Below, in pieces: positions 1 to 7,635 of a stretch of DNA of 47,034 nt. The notes below the pieces were generated by a model. That model had not been told where the DNA came from. It searched no databases and worked only from the letters and a program-made list of their open reading frames with translations. The first letter of the stretch is position 1, and each line of letters opens with the position of its first letter. Origin of the DNA: a virus; IMG/VR virus record IMGVR_UViG_3300002131_000103, positions 1 to 47,034 of that record; one strand, written 5' to 3'. Made by a program: the position numbers and the translations under genes.

Positions 1-17
1 AATAACGAAAATAAAGG

Positions 18-46
18 TTGACACTCACATCGTTTTAGTATATAAT
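18..46 (+). promoter_or_regulatory. Consensus sigma70-type early promoter
   Basis: TTGACA (18-23) and TATAAT (41-46) are separated by exactly 17 bp, a perfect housekeeping-sigma promoter. It lies 27 bp before the first gene and probably drives the bilin reductase and gp33-gp59 genes. It belongs to a promoter family repeated through the window with the same spacer. Confidence 0.85.
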
Positions 47-72
47 ATAATAAATTGGCTAAGGAGATAACC

Positions 73-267
73 ATGCAAGAGCAATCAGATAACGAAGATA
101 CAGATATCGATATCGGAATTGGCGATGTTAACAAAGATATGAAGAAATCTGACCGTATGCTACGCAGTGTTGCTGCAAGAACAAGACGAAAAGAATTAAG
201 ACAAATTCGCGAAACGAGAATTCTCACTGAGTGGGCTAAAGCTCGGCGAGAAAGAAAATCAAAGTGA
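73..267 (+). CDS. Small hypothetical protein, highly charged
   Basis: This 64-residue protein is not recognised. It has an acidic N-terminal third (runs of D/E) and a strongly basic C-terminal half rich in Arg and Lys, so nucleic-acid contact is possible but unproven. The ATG at 73 is preferred over an in-frame TTG at 55 because a strong AAGGAG ribosome site sits at 60-65, 7 bases before it. It is the first gene after the promoter, and its stop overlaps the GTG start of the next gene. Confidence 0.7.
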   Translation: MQEQSDNEDTDIDIGIGDVNKDMKKSDRMLRSVAARTRRKELRQIRETRILTEWAKARRERKSK

Positions 268-449
268 CTTCTATACCTAAAACATTAGACATAGTCGAGG
301 ATCCCCAAACCGGGGATCTTCTTCTTCAATTAACAGATGAACTTTGCGATCAAATGGGCTGGACTGTTGGAGACAACTTAGTCTGGGAAAACATAAACGA
401 CAGTACCTGGTCTGTGAGGAAAGAAGATAATGCATCCACTTTGGGATAA
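264..449 (+). CDS. AbrB/MazE-like small protein
   Basis: The 61-residue product has the pattern L-x-DELCDQMGW-x-VGDNLVWE followed by a short W-containing strand. This resembles the swapped-hairpin AbrB/MazE fold, in which a residue run such as LP-x-E-LL-x-x-LGW-x-GD is typical. Such proteins bind DNA as dimers or act as antitoxins, but no toxin gene is adjacent. The GTG start overlaps the upstream stop, and the end overlaps the bilin reductase start by 20 bases, so these genes are translationally linked. The family call is by eye from a short protein. Confidence 0.55.
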   Translation: MTSIPKTLDIVEDPQTGDLLLQLTDELCDQMGWTVGDNLVWENINDSTWSVRKEDNASTLG

Positions 450-1113
450 GCTAGACGAATATGCGTCACATATTACTAAGAGATTTGATACATATTTTGA
501 TAGATATGATAATACGAATTATTCAGAAGATATGCATTTTGATGGATGGACAGATACTTTCTGGCATTCAGATGAAGTTTATAAATGCCACTTGAAAACT
601 ATCCGTCCTGAAGATGGAAAGGGTTTGTGGCTTATGCATGTAAATGTATTTCCAGAAATTGATGTAGAACTACCCATTCTTGGGTTTGATATTGTAGCAG
701 GACCAAAGAAGATCACAGGTTCATTTATGGACTATTCACCTCTGCGTGGTTTTGAGCATCCTTATAATCAATATATGGAAACTGTAACCAAAGGTCTTGA
801 ATGGAATAAACCACGAGAGTTGCCAGCATGGGCTAAAGAAATCTTCTCAGAAGATATGATTGCAGTTGGTAATATTAATACTGATAAAGAATTAGATCAA
901 TTTATTAATGTCACTAAACATTTAGTAGATTTTTATCTCGAAAATTTAGAATATAACGCTTTTGTTTCCAATAGAAATACATTACCTCTTTTGAACAAAT
1001 ATTGTACAAATCAAAAAATGAATCCTCATCTTCACAGATCTATTCTTAATATGGGAATCTCAGAAGAAGATAAAGAAAGATATGTAAATAATGTGTTATT
1101 TGAGGAAAGATAA
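430..1113 (+). CDS. pcyX: Ferredoxin-dependent bilin reductase (PcyX/PebS/PcyA family)
   Basis: This 227-residue protein belongs to the HY2/PcyA family, which reduces biliverdin IXa with electrons from ferredoxin to give phycobilins. The signature LPILGFDIVAG (81-91) followed by GSFMDYSP (97-104) is diagnostic. Asp101 aligns with the catalytic Asp105 of PcyA, and His70 in LMHVNVFP aligns with PcyA His88. By hand alignment the PcyA Glu76 position is Lys56, so the PcyA-specific acid is lacking. That fits a PcyX/PebS-type enzyme making phycoerythrobilin rather than phycocyanobilin. The C-terminal YCTNQKMN block also fits the family. AGGAAAG at 417-423 supports the ATG. No heme oxygenase is nearby. 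The family is secure; the product and the PcyX subtype are inferred. Confidence 0.85.
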   Translation: MHPLWDKLDEYASHITKRFDTYFDRYDNTNYSEDMHFDGWTDTFWHSDEVYKCHLKTIRPEDGKGLWLMHVNVFPEIDVELPILGFDIVAGPKKITGSFMDYSPLRGFEHPYNQYMETVTKGLEWNKPRELPAWAKEIFSEDMIAVGNINTDKELDQFINVTKHLVDFYLENLEYNAFVSNRNTLPLLNKYCTNQKMNPHLHRSILNMGISEEDKERYVNNVLFEER

Positions 1114-1323
1114 ATGCGTATTACCCCAGTACAGCCTATATCAGGTGTAAATCATGAATTACCAAAAAAACAGTTGACAGTCACAGGTTGTTGTGATAAA
1201 GTAGTTATAACAGGTGGTACTACAACAGTAATGTTTGGTAAGCACAAGTTTTATATAACAGTAGTTCATTGTGCAACATGTGGGCAAGTTAAAGCAACAT
1301 CTAACATCAAGGAGAAAAAATAA
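1114..1323 (+). CDS. Hypothetical protein with paired cysteines
   Basis: The 69-residue protein is not recognised. It contains GCC near residue 26 and HCATCG near residue 53, a spacing that could make a small zinc ribbon, with a basic C-terminal tail. It follows the bilin reductase with no gap, and its stop overlaps the next start (TAATG). Metal binding is a guess from the Cys pattern. Confidence 0.6.
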   Translation: MRITPVQPISGVNHELPKKQLTVTGCCDKVVITGGTTTVMFGKHKFYITVVHCATCGQVKATSNIKEKK

Positions 1324-1523
1324 TGGCAAGTAATAATATTTTCCAAGAAAAAGCAGGGCAGTCTCTCAAAGCGGACTTTTTTGAAACCGAAAATGGTTCT
1401 GGTATTCGTTGCTTTATCAATGACGAATTCATCAAAGAAGAAATTTATGAAGACAAGAGTATCCATTGGGCGCGAAGCTGCGCTGAAAATTGGGTAGCTG
1501 GAATCAAACCATTAAATGGATAA
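1323..1523 (+). CDS. Hypothetical small protein
   Basis: The 66-residue product matches no family I recognise. It is a compact mixed alpha/beta-type sequence with an aromatic C-terminal half (HWARSCAENW). AAGGAG at 1309-1314 precedes the ATG, which overlaps the upstream stop. It sits between the bilin reductase group and gp33 in one apparent transcription unit. Confidence 0.6.
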   Translation: MASNNIFQEKAGQSLKADFFETENGSGIRCFINDEFIKEEIYEDKSIHWARSCAENWVAGIKPLNG

Positions 1524-1764
1524 TACCACTATGATCGCACCAAGAACACCAGAAAAAGTACATCATGATATACAAGAAATGTTAGCAAGTGGCGTAAATT
1601 ATATTGATGCTCTAGTAGAGTACGCTGCAATTAACGGATTAGAAATTGAAACAGTTGCCGATATCGTAAAGAAATCTTCTATTTTAAAAGAAAAAGTACG
1701 AACTGAAGCAATTGCTATGAAAATGGTGATCAAAGATGATAAAGACATCACAGAGTTATGCTAA
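1516..1764 (+). CDS. 33: gp33-like late transcription co-activator
   Basis: T4 gp33 bridges the host RNA polymerase beta flap to the gp45 sliding clamp, allowing late promoters to be used with sigma factor gp55. The 82-residue product carries the pattern YIDALVEYAAINGLEIETVA followed by a charged helix, which fits marine T4-type gp33. Its position directly before gp59 and gp32 matches the T4 order 33-59-32. It overlaps gp59 by 29 bases. A second ATG at 1531 is possible. TATAAATA late promoters elsewhere in the window agree with a gp33/gp55 system. Confidence 0.7.
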   Translation: MDNTTMIAPRTPEKVHHDIQEMLASGVNYIDALVEYAAINGLEIETVADIVKKSSILKEKVRTEAIAMKMVIKDDKDITELC

Positions 1765-2338
1765 CGAAGAATCCTTTCAATGGTATGTAAAGTACCTTGC
1801 AATGAAAAAGCACTTCACTACTGATGGTTACGACTACCATAGGTACCACGGAAAGATAAGAGCTTCCTTCGATAAATTTAGAACTCGTAATGACGCTTAT
1901 TTCTTTGAGAAGCTTGCCCGCAAAGATAACCCAGAAAAGCTAATGCTTGCTACTATGGTTGTTAAACCAAACGCATGGATTCGCGAGATTATCGAGCAAG
2001 AAGGCGAAGATCGTTATGTTGATTGGCAACGCAAGATAGATTCTCTGTCTCGTACATTCAAAAGCGACTTGCAAAATCTTGACGACAACTTTCAAGCTAA
2101 CTTCGCTGCAGTGAATGGGCAACACCCATATATTATGACTATGTACATGCAGCGGAAAATTAGTATTGAAACCTTTACTATCATTGCACATATTGCAAAT
2201 ATTTTTCCTTATTGGGAGAAAGAAGTAGTTGACAAAATTGTAGCATATGATATAATAAGACTAATAAGGAAGTATAGACCTTTCTTAGAAATTGACGAAA
2301 AAAAGTTCAAAGATATTGTCCGAGAACGATTTTTCTAA
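1736..2338 (+). CDS. 59: gp59 loader of the replicative helicase
   Basis: gp59 binds fork DNA and gp32 and loads the gp41 helicase during recombination-dependent replication. The 200-residue length is close to T4 gp59. The N-terminal part (YVKYLAMKKHFT, then YHRYHGKIRASFDKF and DAYFFEKLARK) and the C-terminal GQHPYIMTMYMQRKISIET block match the marine T4-type family. It is placed immediately before gene 32, as in T4. A perfect sigma70-type promoter lies inside its 3' end. Confidence 0.85.
   Translation: MIKTSQSYANEESFQWYVKYLAMKKHFTTDGYDYHRYHGKIRASFDKFRTRNDAYFFEKLARKDNPEKLMLATMVVKPNAWIREIIEQEGEDRYVDWQRKIDSLSRTFKSDLQNLDDNFQANFAAVNGQHPYIMTMYMQRKISIETFTIIAHIANIFPYWEKEVVDKIVAYDIIRLIRKYRPFLEIDEKKFKDIVRERFF
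2229..2256 (+). promoter_or_regulatory. Intragenic consensus promoter for gene 32
   Basis: TTGACA (2229-2234) and TATAAT (2251-2256) with a 16 bp spacer lie in the last 110 bases of gene 59. Transcription from here would start about 155 bases before the gp32 ATG, giving that abundant protein its own early promoter. Both hexamers are consensus; the position inside a coding region leaves some doubt. Confidence 0.6.
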
Positions 2339-2346
2339 TATAAATA
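2339..2346 (+). promoter_or_regulatory. T4-type late promoter motif before gene 32
   Basis: A perfect TATAAATA element lies just past the gene 59 stop, about 75 bases before gp32. Gene 32 in T4 is expressed early and late, so a late promoter here is plausible. The motif partly overlaps the stop region and could be fortuitous. Confidence 0.5.
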
Positions 2347-2350
2347 GATG

Positions 2351-2364
2351 GTGGAGTAATCCAC
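2351..2364 (+). promoter_or_regulatory. GNRA-capped hairpin in the gene 32 leader
   Basis: GTGGA (2351-2355) and TCCAC (2360-2364) pair around a GTAA loop, 58-71 bases before the gp32 ATG. The following 57 bases are A/T-rich with no evident structure. T4 gp32 represses its own translation by nucleating on a leader pseudoknot at a similar distance and spreading over unstructured RNA, so this may be the equivalent operator. Confidence 0.45.
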
Positions 2365-2421
2365 AACATACATCGCAAATATAAACCAACGCTATATACA
2401 GCAATATAAGGAATAACTAAT

Positions 2422-3342
2422 ATGTCATTTGACGCACTCAAAAAGAATCGTTCAGCTTCTCTAACAAAATTGAACGCACAGCTCGAAAAAATCTCAACTA
2501 AGAGCTACTCAGATCCTAACGAAGGTAAAATGTGGAAACCAACCCGCGATAAAGCTGGTAACGGTTTTGCTATTATTCGTTTCTTGCCAGCTTCTAAAGG
2601 CGAAGAGATGCCATTCGTACGTATCTGGGATCACGGTTTCCAAGGCCCAACAGGTCTTTGGTACATTGAAAACTCCCTTACTACAATTAATCAAGATGAC
2701 CCAGTTTCCGAATTCAACGGTAAATTGTGGAACTCGGGTGTTGACAGCGACAAAGAGCTTGCACGCAAGCAAAAGCGTCGTCTGAAATATATCGCTAATG
2801 TTCTTGTTGTTAAAGATTCATCGAATCCAGACAACGACGGCAAAGTCTTTATGTATCAGTTTGGCAAGAAAATCTTTGATAAATTGAATGATCTTATGAA
2901 TCCTCAGTTTGAAGATGAAACACCAGTAAACCCATTCGATCTATGGGAAGGTGCTAACTTCCGTCTTAAGATTCGTCAGTTCGAAGGCTATCCAAACTAT
3001 GATAAATCAGAATTCGATACTCCTTCAGCGGTTTCTGATGATGATGCAGAACTAGAGCGTATCTACAATGCAGAACATTCTCTTCAAGAACTTGTCGATC
3101 CTAAAAACTTTAAATCTTATGCTGAGTTGAAAGCAAAACTTTACCGCGTGCTTGCACTTGATGAAGACGCTTCTACTCCTTCTAAAGCAGAAGATGATGA
3201 GTTTGATCTAAGCAGCATGGGTAACTCCTCTTCAAATGCTGCTTCTCCATCACTTAAAGAAGCAATGCCAGCGAGCTCATCAGCTATGTCTATGGACGAC
3301 GATGACGACCTGTCAATCTTTAAGGAACTAGCGAATGGCTAA
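2422..3342 (+). CDS. 32: gp32 single-stranded DNA-binding protein
   Basis: This 306-residue protein coats ssDNA at forks and organises replication, recombination and repair partners. The KAGNGFAIIRFLP block near residues 50-63, the FGKKIFDKLND block and WEGANFRLKIRQ match T4-type gp32. The C-terminal tail is Ser-rich and ends in an acidic DDDDD run, the usual partner-binding region. The T4 zinc ligands (His64, Cys77, Cys87, Cys90) are not conserved: the corresponding stretch reads DDPVSEFNGKLWNSG with no Cys. As I recall, cyanophage relatives share this. It has its own probable promoters and leader hairpin. Confidence 0.95.
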   Translation: MSFDALKKNRSASLTKLNAQLEKISTKSYSDPNEGKMWKPTRDKAGNGFAIIRFLPASKGEEMPFVRIWDHGFQGPTGLWYIENSLTTINQDDPVSEFNGKLWNSGVDSDKELARKQKRRLKYIANVLVVKDSSNPDNDGKVFMYQFGKKIFDKLNDLMNPQFEDETPVNPFDLWEGANFRLKIRQFEGYPNYDKSEFDTPSAVSDDDAELERIYNAEHSLQELVDPKNFKSYAELKAKLYRVLALDEDASTPSKAEDDEFDLSSMGNSSSNAASPSLKEAMPASSSAMSMDDDDDLSIFKELANG

Positions 3343-3661
3343 TAAAACCTATGAAGAGGTTTTAGATTTTGACTTTGGTTTCAGCTTCATCGATGAACAG
3401 CTTCAAGAAAAAGAAGCTGAAACCAACGCTACTATTCAGAACATCAGCAGCGAGAAACAATCTTTAGAAGATCAATTAGTTGATGCTAAAGTTGCTGCTG
3501 ATGATCTTGAATATCGTCTAGAACTCTTATTCAAATCTGTTGTGCCGTTCCTAGATAATCTTTGCAAAAATCCAGACAAGTCAACTATTTTTTGGCCAGA
3601 CCGTGAAGCGAAGATACAGGCTTATAAAGCTAAACTACTTACAATTGTAGAAGGAAAATAA
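3335..3661 (+). CDS. Coiled-coil hypothetical protein
   Basis: The 108-residue protein has a central charged helix (about residues 20-65) with heptad-like hydrophobics, then a conserved-looking FWPDREAKIQAYKAKL tail that I recall from marine T4-type genomes without an assigned function. The ATG overlaps the gene 32 stop by 8 bases, so it is probably coexpressed with gp32 and UvsX. A structural or adaptor role is only a guess. Confidence 0.65.
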   Translation: MANKTYEEVLDFDFGFSFIDEQLQEKEAETNATIQNISSEKQSLEDQLVDAKVAADDLEYRLELLFKSVVPFLDNLCKNPDKSTIFWPDREAKIQAYKAKLLTIVEGK

Positions 3662-3664
3662 ATT

Positions 3665-4771
3665 ATGAGTCTGTTAGATAAACTCGTGAAGAACAGTACT
3701 ATTAAACTTTCGGCTCCTTTATTGGAATCAAAAGTTTATGGTAAGAAAGATATGGCACCGACGAATGTGCCAATGATTAACGTTGCGCTATCAGGCCGTA
3801 TTGATGGTGGTGTCTCGCCAGGACTTCTTGTCTTAGCAGGCCCTTCTAAGCACTTTAAATCAGCATTTGCTTTGTTGATGGCTGGTGCTTATATGCAACG
3901 TAATAAAGATGCTGTATTGTTATTCTATGATGCAGAATTTGGTACGCCTCAAGCTTACTTTGAATCATTCGGTATTGACATGGATCGCGTAATCCATACA
4001 CCAATTACTAATGTTGAAGAGCTTAAGTTTGATATTGCACACCAGCTAGACCACATTACCAAAGGTGAAAAAGTCGTTATTGTTATTGACTCTATCGGTA
4101 ACCTCGCTTCTAAGAAAGAAGTTGCTGATGCACTTGACGGCAAATCGGTAGCAGATATGTCACGAGCTAAGGCTCTTAAATCTCTGTTCCGTATTGTAAC
4201 ACCTCACCTCAACCTTAAAGATATTCCATTGATCGCTGTTAACCACACGTATCAAGAGATTGGACTGTTTCCTAAGGCTGTTGTTTCAGGTGGTACAGGT
4301 ATTTACTATTCAGCAGATGCAATCTGGATCATCGGTCGTCAGCAAGATAAAGTTGGCACTGAAATCCAAGGTTATCACTTCATTATTAACATTGAGAAGT
4401 CTAGATATGTTAAAGAGAAGTCTAAGATTCCAGTTTCGGTATCTTGGGAAGGTGGTATCGTTAAGTGGTCTGGATTGATGGAAATCGCTGAGAAAGGTGG
4501 TTATCTTACTAAACCTAAAGTTGGTTGGTATGAAGCAATTGATCCATCTACTGGTGAAGTTATTTCTGAGAAACTAATGCGTGCTAAAGAAGTTAATGAT
4601 AATAAAGACTTCTGGCTGATGATGTTTGAGAAAACAGACTTCAGTACATTCATCAAGAACAATTTCACTATTGGAGCTTCTGGCTCGATTATGCGAGATG
4701 ATGATGAAAAAGTAAATGCAAAGCTTGACTCGCTTATAGATGACGAAGATGATTATGAAGATGAAAATTAA
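3665..4771 (+). CDS. uvsX: UvsX RecA-like recombinase
   Basis: UvsX forms ATP-dependent filaments on ssDNA and performs strand exchange, starting recombination-dependent replication. The 368-residue protein has Walker A GPSKHFKS (59-66), close to the T4 form GPSKSFKS, a Walker B in VIVIDSIGNL, and NHTYQ in the L2-like region. The C-terminus ends in an acidic tail (DDEDDYEDEN), as in T4 UvsX. It follows gp32 and precedes the helicase. Confidence 0.95.
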   Translation: MSLLDKLVKNSTIKLSAPLLESKVYGKKDMAPTNVPMINVALSGRIDGGVSPGLLVLAGPSKHFKSAFALLMAGAYMQRNKDAVLLFYDAEFGTPQAYFESFGIDMDRVIHTPITNVEELKFDIAHQLDHITKGEKVVIVIDSIGNLASKKEVADALDGKSVADMSRAKALKSLFRIVTPHLNLKDIPLIAVNHTYQEIGLFPKAVVSGGTGIYYSADAIWIIGRQQDKVGTEIQGYHFIINIEKSRYVKEKSKIPVSVSWEGGIVKWSGLMEIAEKGGYLTKPKVGWYEAIDPSTGEVISEKLMRAKEVNDNKDFWLMMFEKTDFSTFIKNNFTIGASGSIMRDDDEKVNAKLDSLIDDEDDYEDEN

Positions 4772-4774
4772 TAG

Positions 4775-4803
4775 TTGACATTCTACCGAATGTATATTAT
4801 TAT
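4775..4803 (+). promoter_or_regulatory. Sigma70-type promoter for the helicase gene
   Basis: TTGACA (4775-4780), 17 bp, then TATTAT (4798-4803, 5 of 6 consensus). It lies in the short gap between uvsX and gene 41 and shares the gTTGACAtt context of the other early promoters here. Confidence 0.75.
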
Positions 4804-4821
4804 AGTAAATAATACTTGATT

Positions 4822-4853
4822 GTACTGGCGGCTGATTTATTAGTCGCCAGTAC
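4822..4853 (+). promoter_or_regulatory. Hairpin in the gene 41 leader
   Basis: GTACTGGCGGCT (4822-4833) pairs with AGTCGCCAGTAC (4842-4853): 12 bp with one G-T pair and an 8-base loop. No T-run follows, so it is not a standard terminator. It lies 26 bases before the helicase ATG, just after the promoter, so it would be in the mRNA leader. Confidence 0.6.
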
Positions 4854-4878
4854 TCAACTAAATAATTGGAAATAAGTA

Positions 4879-6309
4879 ATGATCGAAACCACCGTCTTAT
4901 CAAATCTTGTTTATAACGAAGAATACTTTCGCAAAGTATATCCTTATATCAAGGGTGAATACTTTGATGACTCTAGTCTTAAAAAGATCTTTGATACATA
5001 TTCTACTTATGTTGAAGAATACAAATCCCCGCCTTCTATAGAAGCGCTTAAAATCTCACTAGATAAACGCAAGGACTTAAACGAAGATTCATATAAAAAT
5101 ATGATGCAAGTTGTTAACGGTTTACAGCGCGATACTGATACTAATTTCGACTTCCTTGTTAAAGAAACCGAAAAGTTTTGTCAAGATAAAGACTTGTTTA
5201 ACTCTATCCGTAAAGCTATTTTGATTATGGATGGTGAGGAAAAAGATTTAGACAAAGGTGCTATTCCACAGTTACTTTCTGACTCGTTAGGTATCAGCTT
5301 TGATACTTCTGTAGGTCACGATTTTATTGAAGATTCAGATGAACGTTATGAATTTTATCACCGTAAAGAAGAACGCATGCCGTTCGATATCGATATTCTA
5401 AATAAAATTACCAAAGGTGGCTTGCCTCGTAAGTCTATGACTGTACTGCTAGCTACAACCGGTGGTGGTAAATCTCTTGTTAAATGCCACGCAGCTGCTA
5501 GTTATCTAATGACTGGTAAAAACTGTTTGTATATTACGATGGAAATGGCAGAAGAACGTGTTGCTGAGCGTATCGATGCTAATATGATGGATGTTACTCT
5601 CGATGAGTTGAAATTGTTACCAAGAGATGTTTATAAGAAGCGCATGGAGCGTATCAAATCAAAGTGTACTGGACAACTGGTTATTAAAGAATATCCTACT
5701 GGTTCTGCCCACGTTGGCCACTTCCGCCATTTGCTTAATGAATTAAAAATGAAGAAGAACTTTACACCCGATGTAATCTTTATCGATTATCTTAACATCT
5801 GTGCATCACAACGTATTAAAGGTGCTGCAGCTGCTAACTCTTATACACTAGTTAAATCAATAGCCGAGGAGGTACGTGGTCTTGCGATGGAATATAATTG
5901 TGCTGTGGTTACTTCGTCTCAATTCAATCGTGATGGTTACGGGAATTCTGACGTTGATCTTACTAATACTTCTGAGTCTATGGGGATAACCCACACGGCC
6001 GATATGATTATTGGTTTGATTACAACTGAAGAGCTTGATAATCTCGGTCAGCTAATGATGAAACAACTTAAAAACCGATGGGGTGCACTTGATTATTATC
6101 GCCGGTTTGTTGTTGGTATTGATAGAGCTAAAATGCAAATTTACGATCTAGAAGAAAATGCTCAGCGCGGTATTGGTGGTAACAGTGCTGCAAACACTGC
6201 GTCATTTAGTAATTCTAAGAGTAACGATAATACTGCTGCTTTTGATAAAACTACCTTCGGTCAAGCAGGAAGTAAGAAAACATTATTCTCTGCAGGCGGT
6301 ATTTCCTAA
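4879..6309 (+). CDS. 41: gp41 replicative DNA helicase
   Basis: gp41 is the hexameric DnaB-type 5'-3' helicase that works with primase gp61. The 476-residue protein carries Walker A ATTGGGKS (192-199), the LYITMEMAEERVAERIDANM block (helicase motif 1a) and DVIFIDYLNIC (Walker B). The N-terminal YFRKVYPYIKGEYFD region and SLGISFDTSVGHDF linker match T4 gp41. The C-terminal tail is Ser/Asn-rich and low complexity. Expression appears separate from uvsX, given its own promoter and leader hairpin. Confidence 0.95.
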   Translation: MIETTVLSNLVYNEEYFRKVYPYIKGEYFDDSSLKKIFDTYSTYVEEYKSPPSIEALKISLDKRKDLNEDSYKNMMQVVNGLQRDTDTNFDFLVKETEKFCQDKDLFNSIRKAILIMDGEEKDLDKGAIPQLLSDSLGISFDTSVGHDFIEDSDERYEFYHRKEERMPFDIDILNKITKGGLPRKSMTVLLATTGGGKSLVKCHAAASYLMTGKNCLYITMEMAEERVAERIDANMMDVTLDELKLLPRDVYKKRMERIKSKCTGQLVIKEYPTGSAHVGHFRHLLNELKMKKNFTPDVIFIDYLNICASQRIKGAAAANSYTLVKSIAEEVRGLAMEYNCAVVTSSQFNRDGYGNSDVDLTNTSESMGITHTADMIIGLITTEELDNLGQLMMKQLKNRWGALDYYRRFVVGIDRAKMQIYDLEENAQRGIGGNSAANTASFSNSKSNDNTAAFDKTTFGQAGSKKTLFSAGGIS

Positions 6310-6312
6310 GTA

Positions 6313-6320
6313 TATAAATA
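6313..6320 (+). promoter_or_regulatory. T4-type late promoter
   Basis: A perfect TATAAATA sits just after the helicase stop and 33 bases before the next ATG. It marks the switch from replication genes to the block of probable virion internal proteins. Confidence 0.7.
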
Positions 6321-6352
6321 AATGAAAATAGAACAGTATTGGCGCATTTCAC

Positions 6353-7633
6353 ATGAAAACGTTTATTAAATATCTATCTGAGGCACCAGTGGTTAGCAAT
6401 TTAAGATCTTACATCAGTGATTCTCTTGGTATAACTCTTACTCAAGCGCGAGGCGTAACTCACGCTCGTTTTCCAATGAGTGGCTCAGAATCAGATCAAA
6501 TAATCGCGTTTAGAAAAATAAACATAAGAGTTGATGAATACAACAAAGCTTCTATATCCAGTAAGTATCCTAGTAAACTATTAGTGCTTACAAAATCTAT
6601 TGGCAAACTAAAAGCTGGTGATTCAATACCGTGGGTTAATAATGCTGCTGGGGCTACGAAAAGCGGTCCTCGCGTATTTACTAATAAAGCATTAACACCA
6701 GACGCTTTAGGCCTTGCCGGTAAAACACTTACTTCAGTTCAAATATATACTGCAGTCAAAATTGAGCTTGAGAAAAAGTACAACTCTGATGTTGTGCGCC
6801 AACTTATGCAGATGATGCAAGCTGTTCGAACAAAGGGCAGCAAAATAGCAATTGATACTACATTTTCAGCAGAAGATCTTCGGGTGGTTTCATCAGATTT
6901 TGGTGAGATACTTTCTGCCATATGGTCACAGACTAATCTTGGATTCAAAGCTTCATCTTTCCCTAAATCTAGTAACGAACCTCTAGTAGATTTCTATGGC
7001 GTGCGCTTTGGTATTGAATATCCTATATCAGTAAAATCTGGTGGTGGTGGTAAAGTAACAATACAAAACATTATTAATTCTATTAACAAAAAAGTTAAAA
7101 AGGCTACAGCGTTTGATTTAAAATCAGAAAAATCTCTTGCGATATTCAAAATAGTTAATGAGTTGCCAATGAAAGATCAGATGATTGAACTCCACAAATT
7201 CATGGATACAGACGCAATTAGAAAGCTTTCTAGCATCATGAACAAAAGAGTACCTGCTATTACAGTAGACACTGTAAAAGATTTTGTTGAAAAGTTTGAA
7301 GATCAAGCAGATCTTGTAGCAGCGCTTGAACCGTTTTGGAAAGCCGTAGGCACCACGCTTAAATCAAAGACTATAGAAGGCGACGACAGACTTAGACTTG
7401 TGTTGTCACCGTTGGGCGGATCTATCTATAAAATACTTAACGCTGACGAAGAAATGCGCAAGTCGCTTACACGTGTAGCTAAACAAGTTACACTTATACA
7501 AGTTAATGTTGACGTAACAAAAACAAATATTCTGTTCAAAAACAATTATTTCAAAGACTCCACATTTAGGTTTGAATGGGCTGGGTACTCTGGTAAAAAT
7601 AAACTTGGTTTTGTTATGGACAAAAAGGGATAA
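6353..7633 (+). CDS. Probable capsid-targeted internal virion protein
   Basis: The 426-residue protein has no domain I can name. Its start, MKTFIKYLSE followed by A, closely resembles the T4 capsid-targeting sequence MKTYQEFIAE-A, which directs internal proteins into the prohead and is cut after Glu by protease gp21. A region with DFYGVRFGIEYPISVKSGGG (about residues 213-232) has the flavour of a nuclease-like core (D ... E-x-S-x-K) but this is speculative. A late promoter precedes it, which agrees with a virion role. Confidence 0.65.
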   Translation: MKTFIKYLSEAPVVSNLRSYISDSLGITLTQARGVTHARFPMSGSESDQIIAFRKINIRVDEYNKASISSKYPSKLLVLTKSIGKLKAGDSIPWVNNAAGATKSGPRVFTNKALTPDALGLAGKTLTSVQIYTAVKIELEKKYNSDVVRQLMQMMQAVRTKGSKIAIDTTFSAEDLRVVSSDFGEILSAIWSQTNLGFKASSFPKSSNEPLVDFYGVRFGIEYPISVKSGGGGKVTIQNIINSINKKVKKATAFDLKSEKSLAIFKIVNELPMKDQMIELHKFMDTDAIRKLSSIMNKRVPAITVDTVKDFVEKFEDQADLVAALEPFWKAVGTTLKSKTIEGDDRLRLVLSPLGGSIYKILNADEEMRKSLTRVAKQVTLIQVNVDVTKTNILFKNNYFKDSTFRFEWAGYSGKNKLGFVMDKKG

Positions 7634-7635
7634 CA

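Noticed and set aside
1174-1202. TTGACA with possible -10 inside the small Cys gene
   Set aside because: The -10 at 17 bp spacing (TAAAGT) is poor, and there is no need for a promoter there.
1736-1764. Long overlap of gp33 and gp59 as a possible frameshift fusion
   Set aside because: Each product is complete for its family and T4-type phages have these as separate genes; overlap is sufficient.
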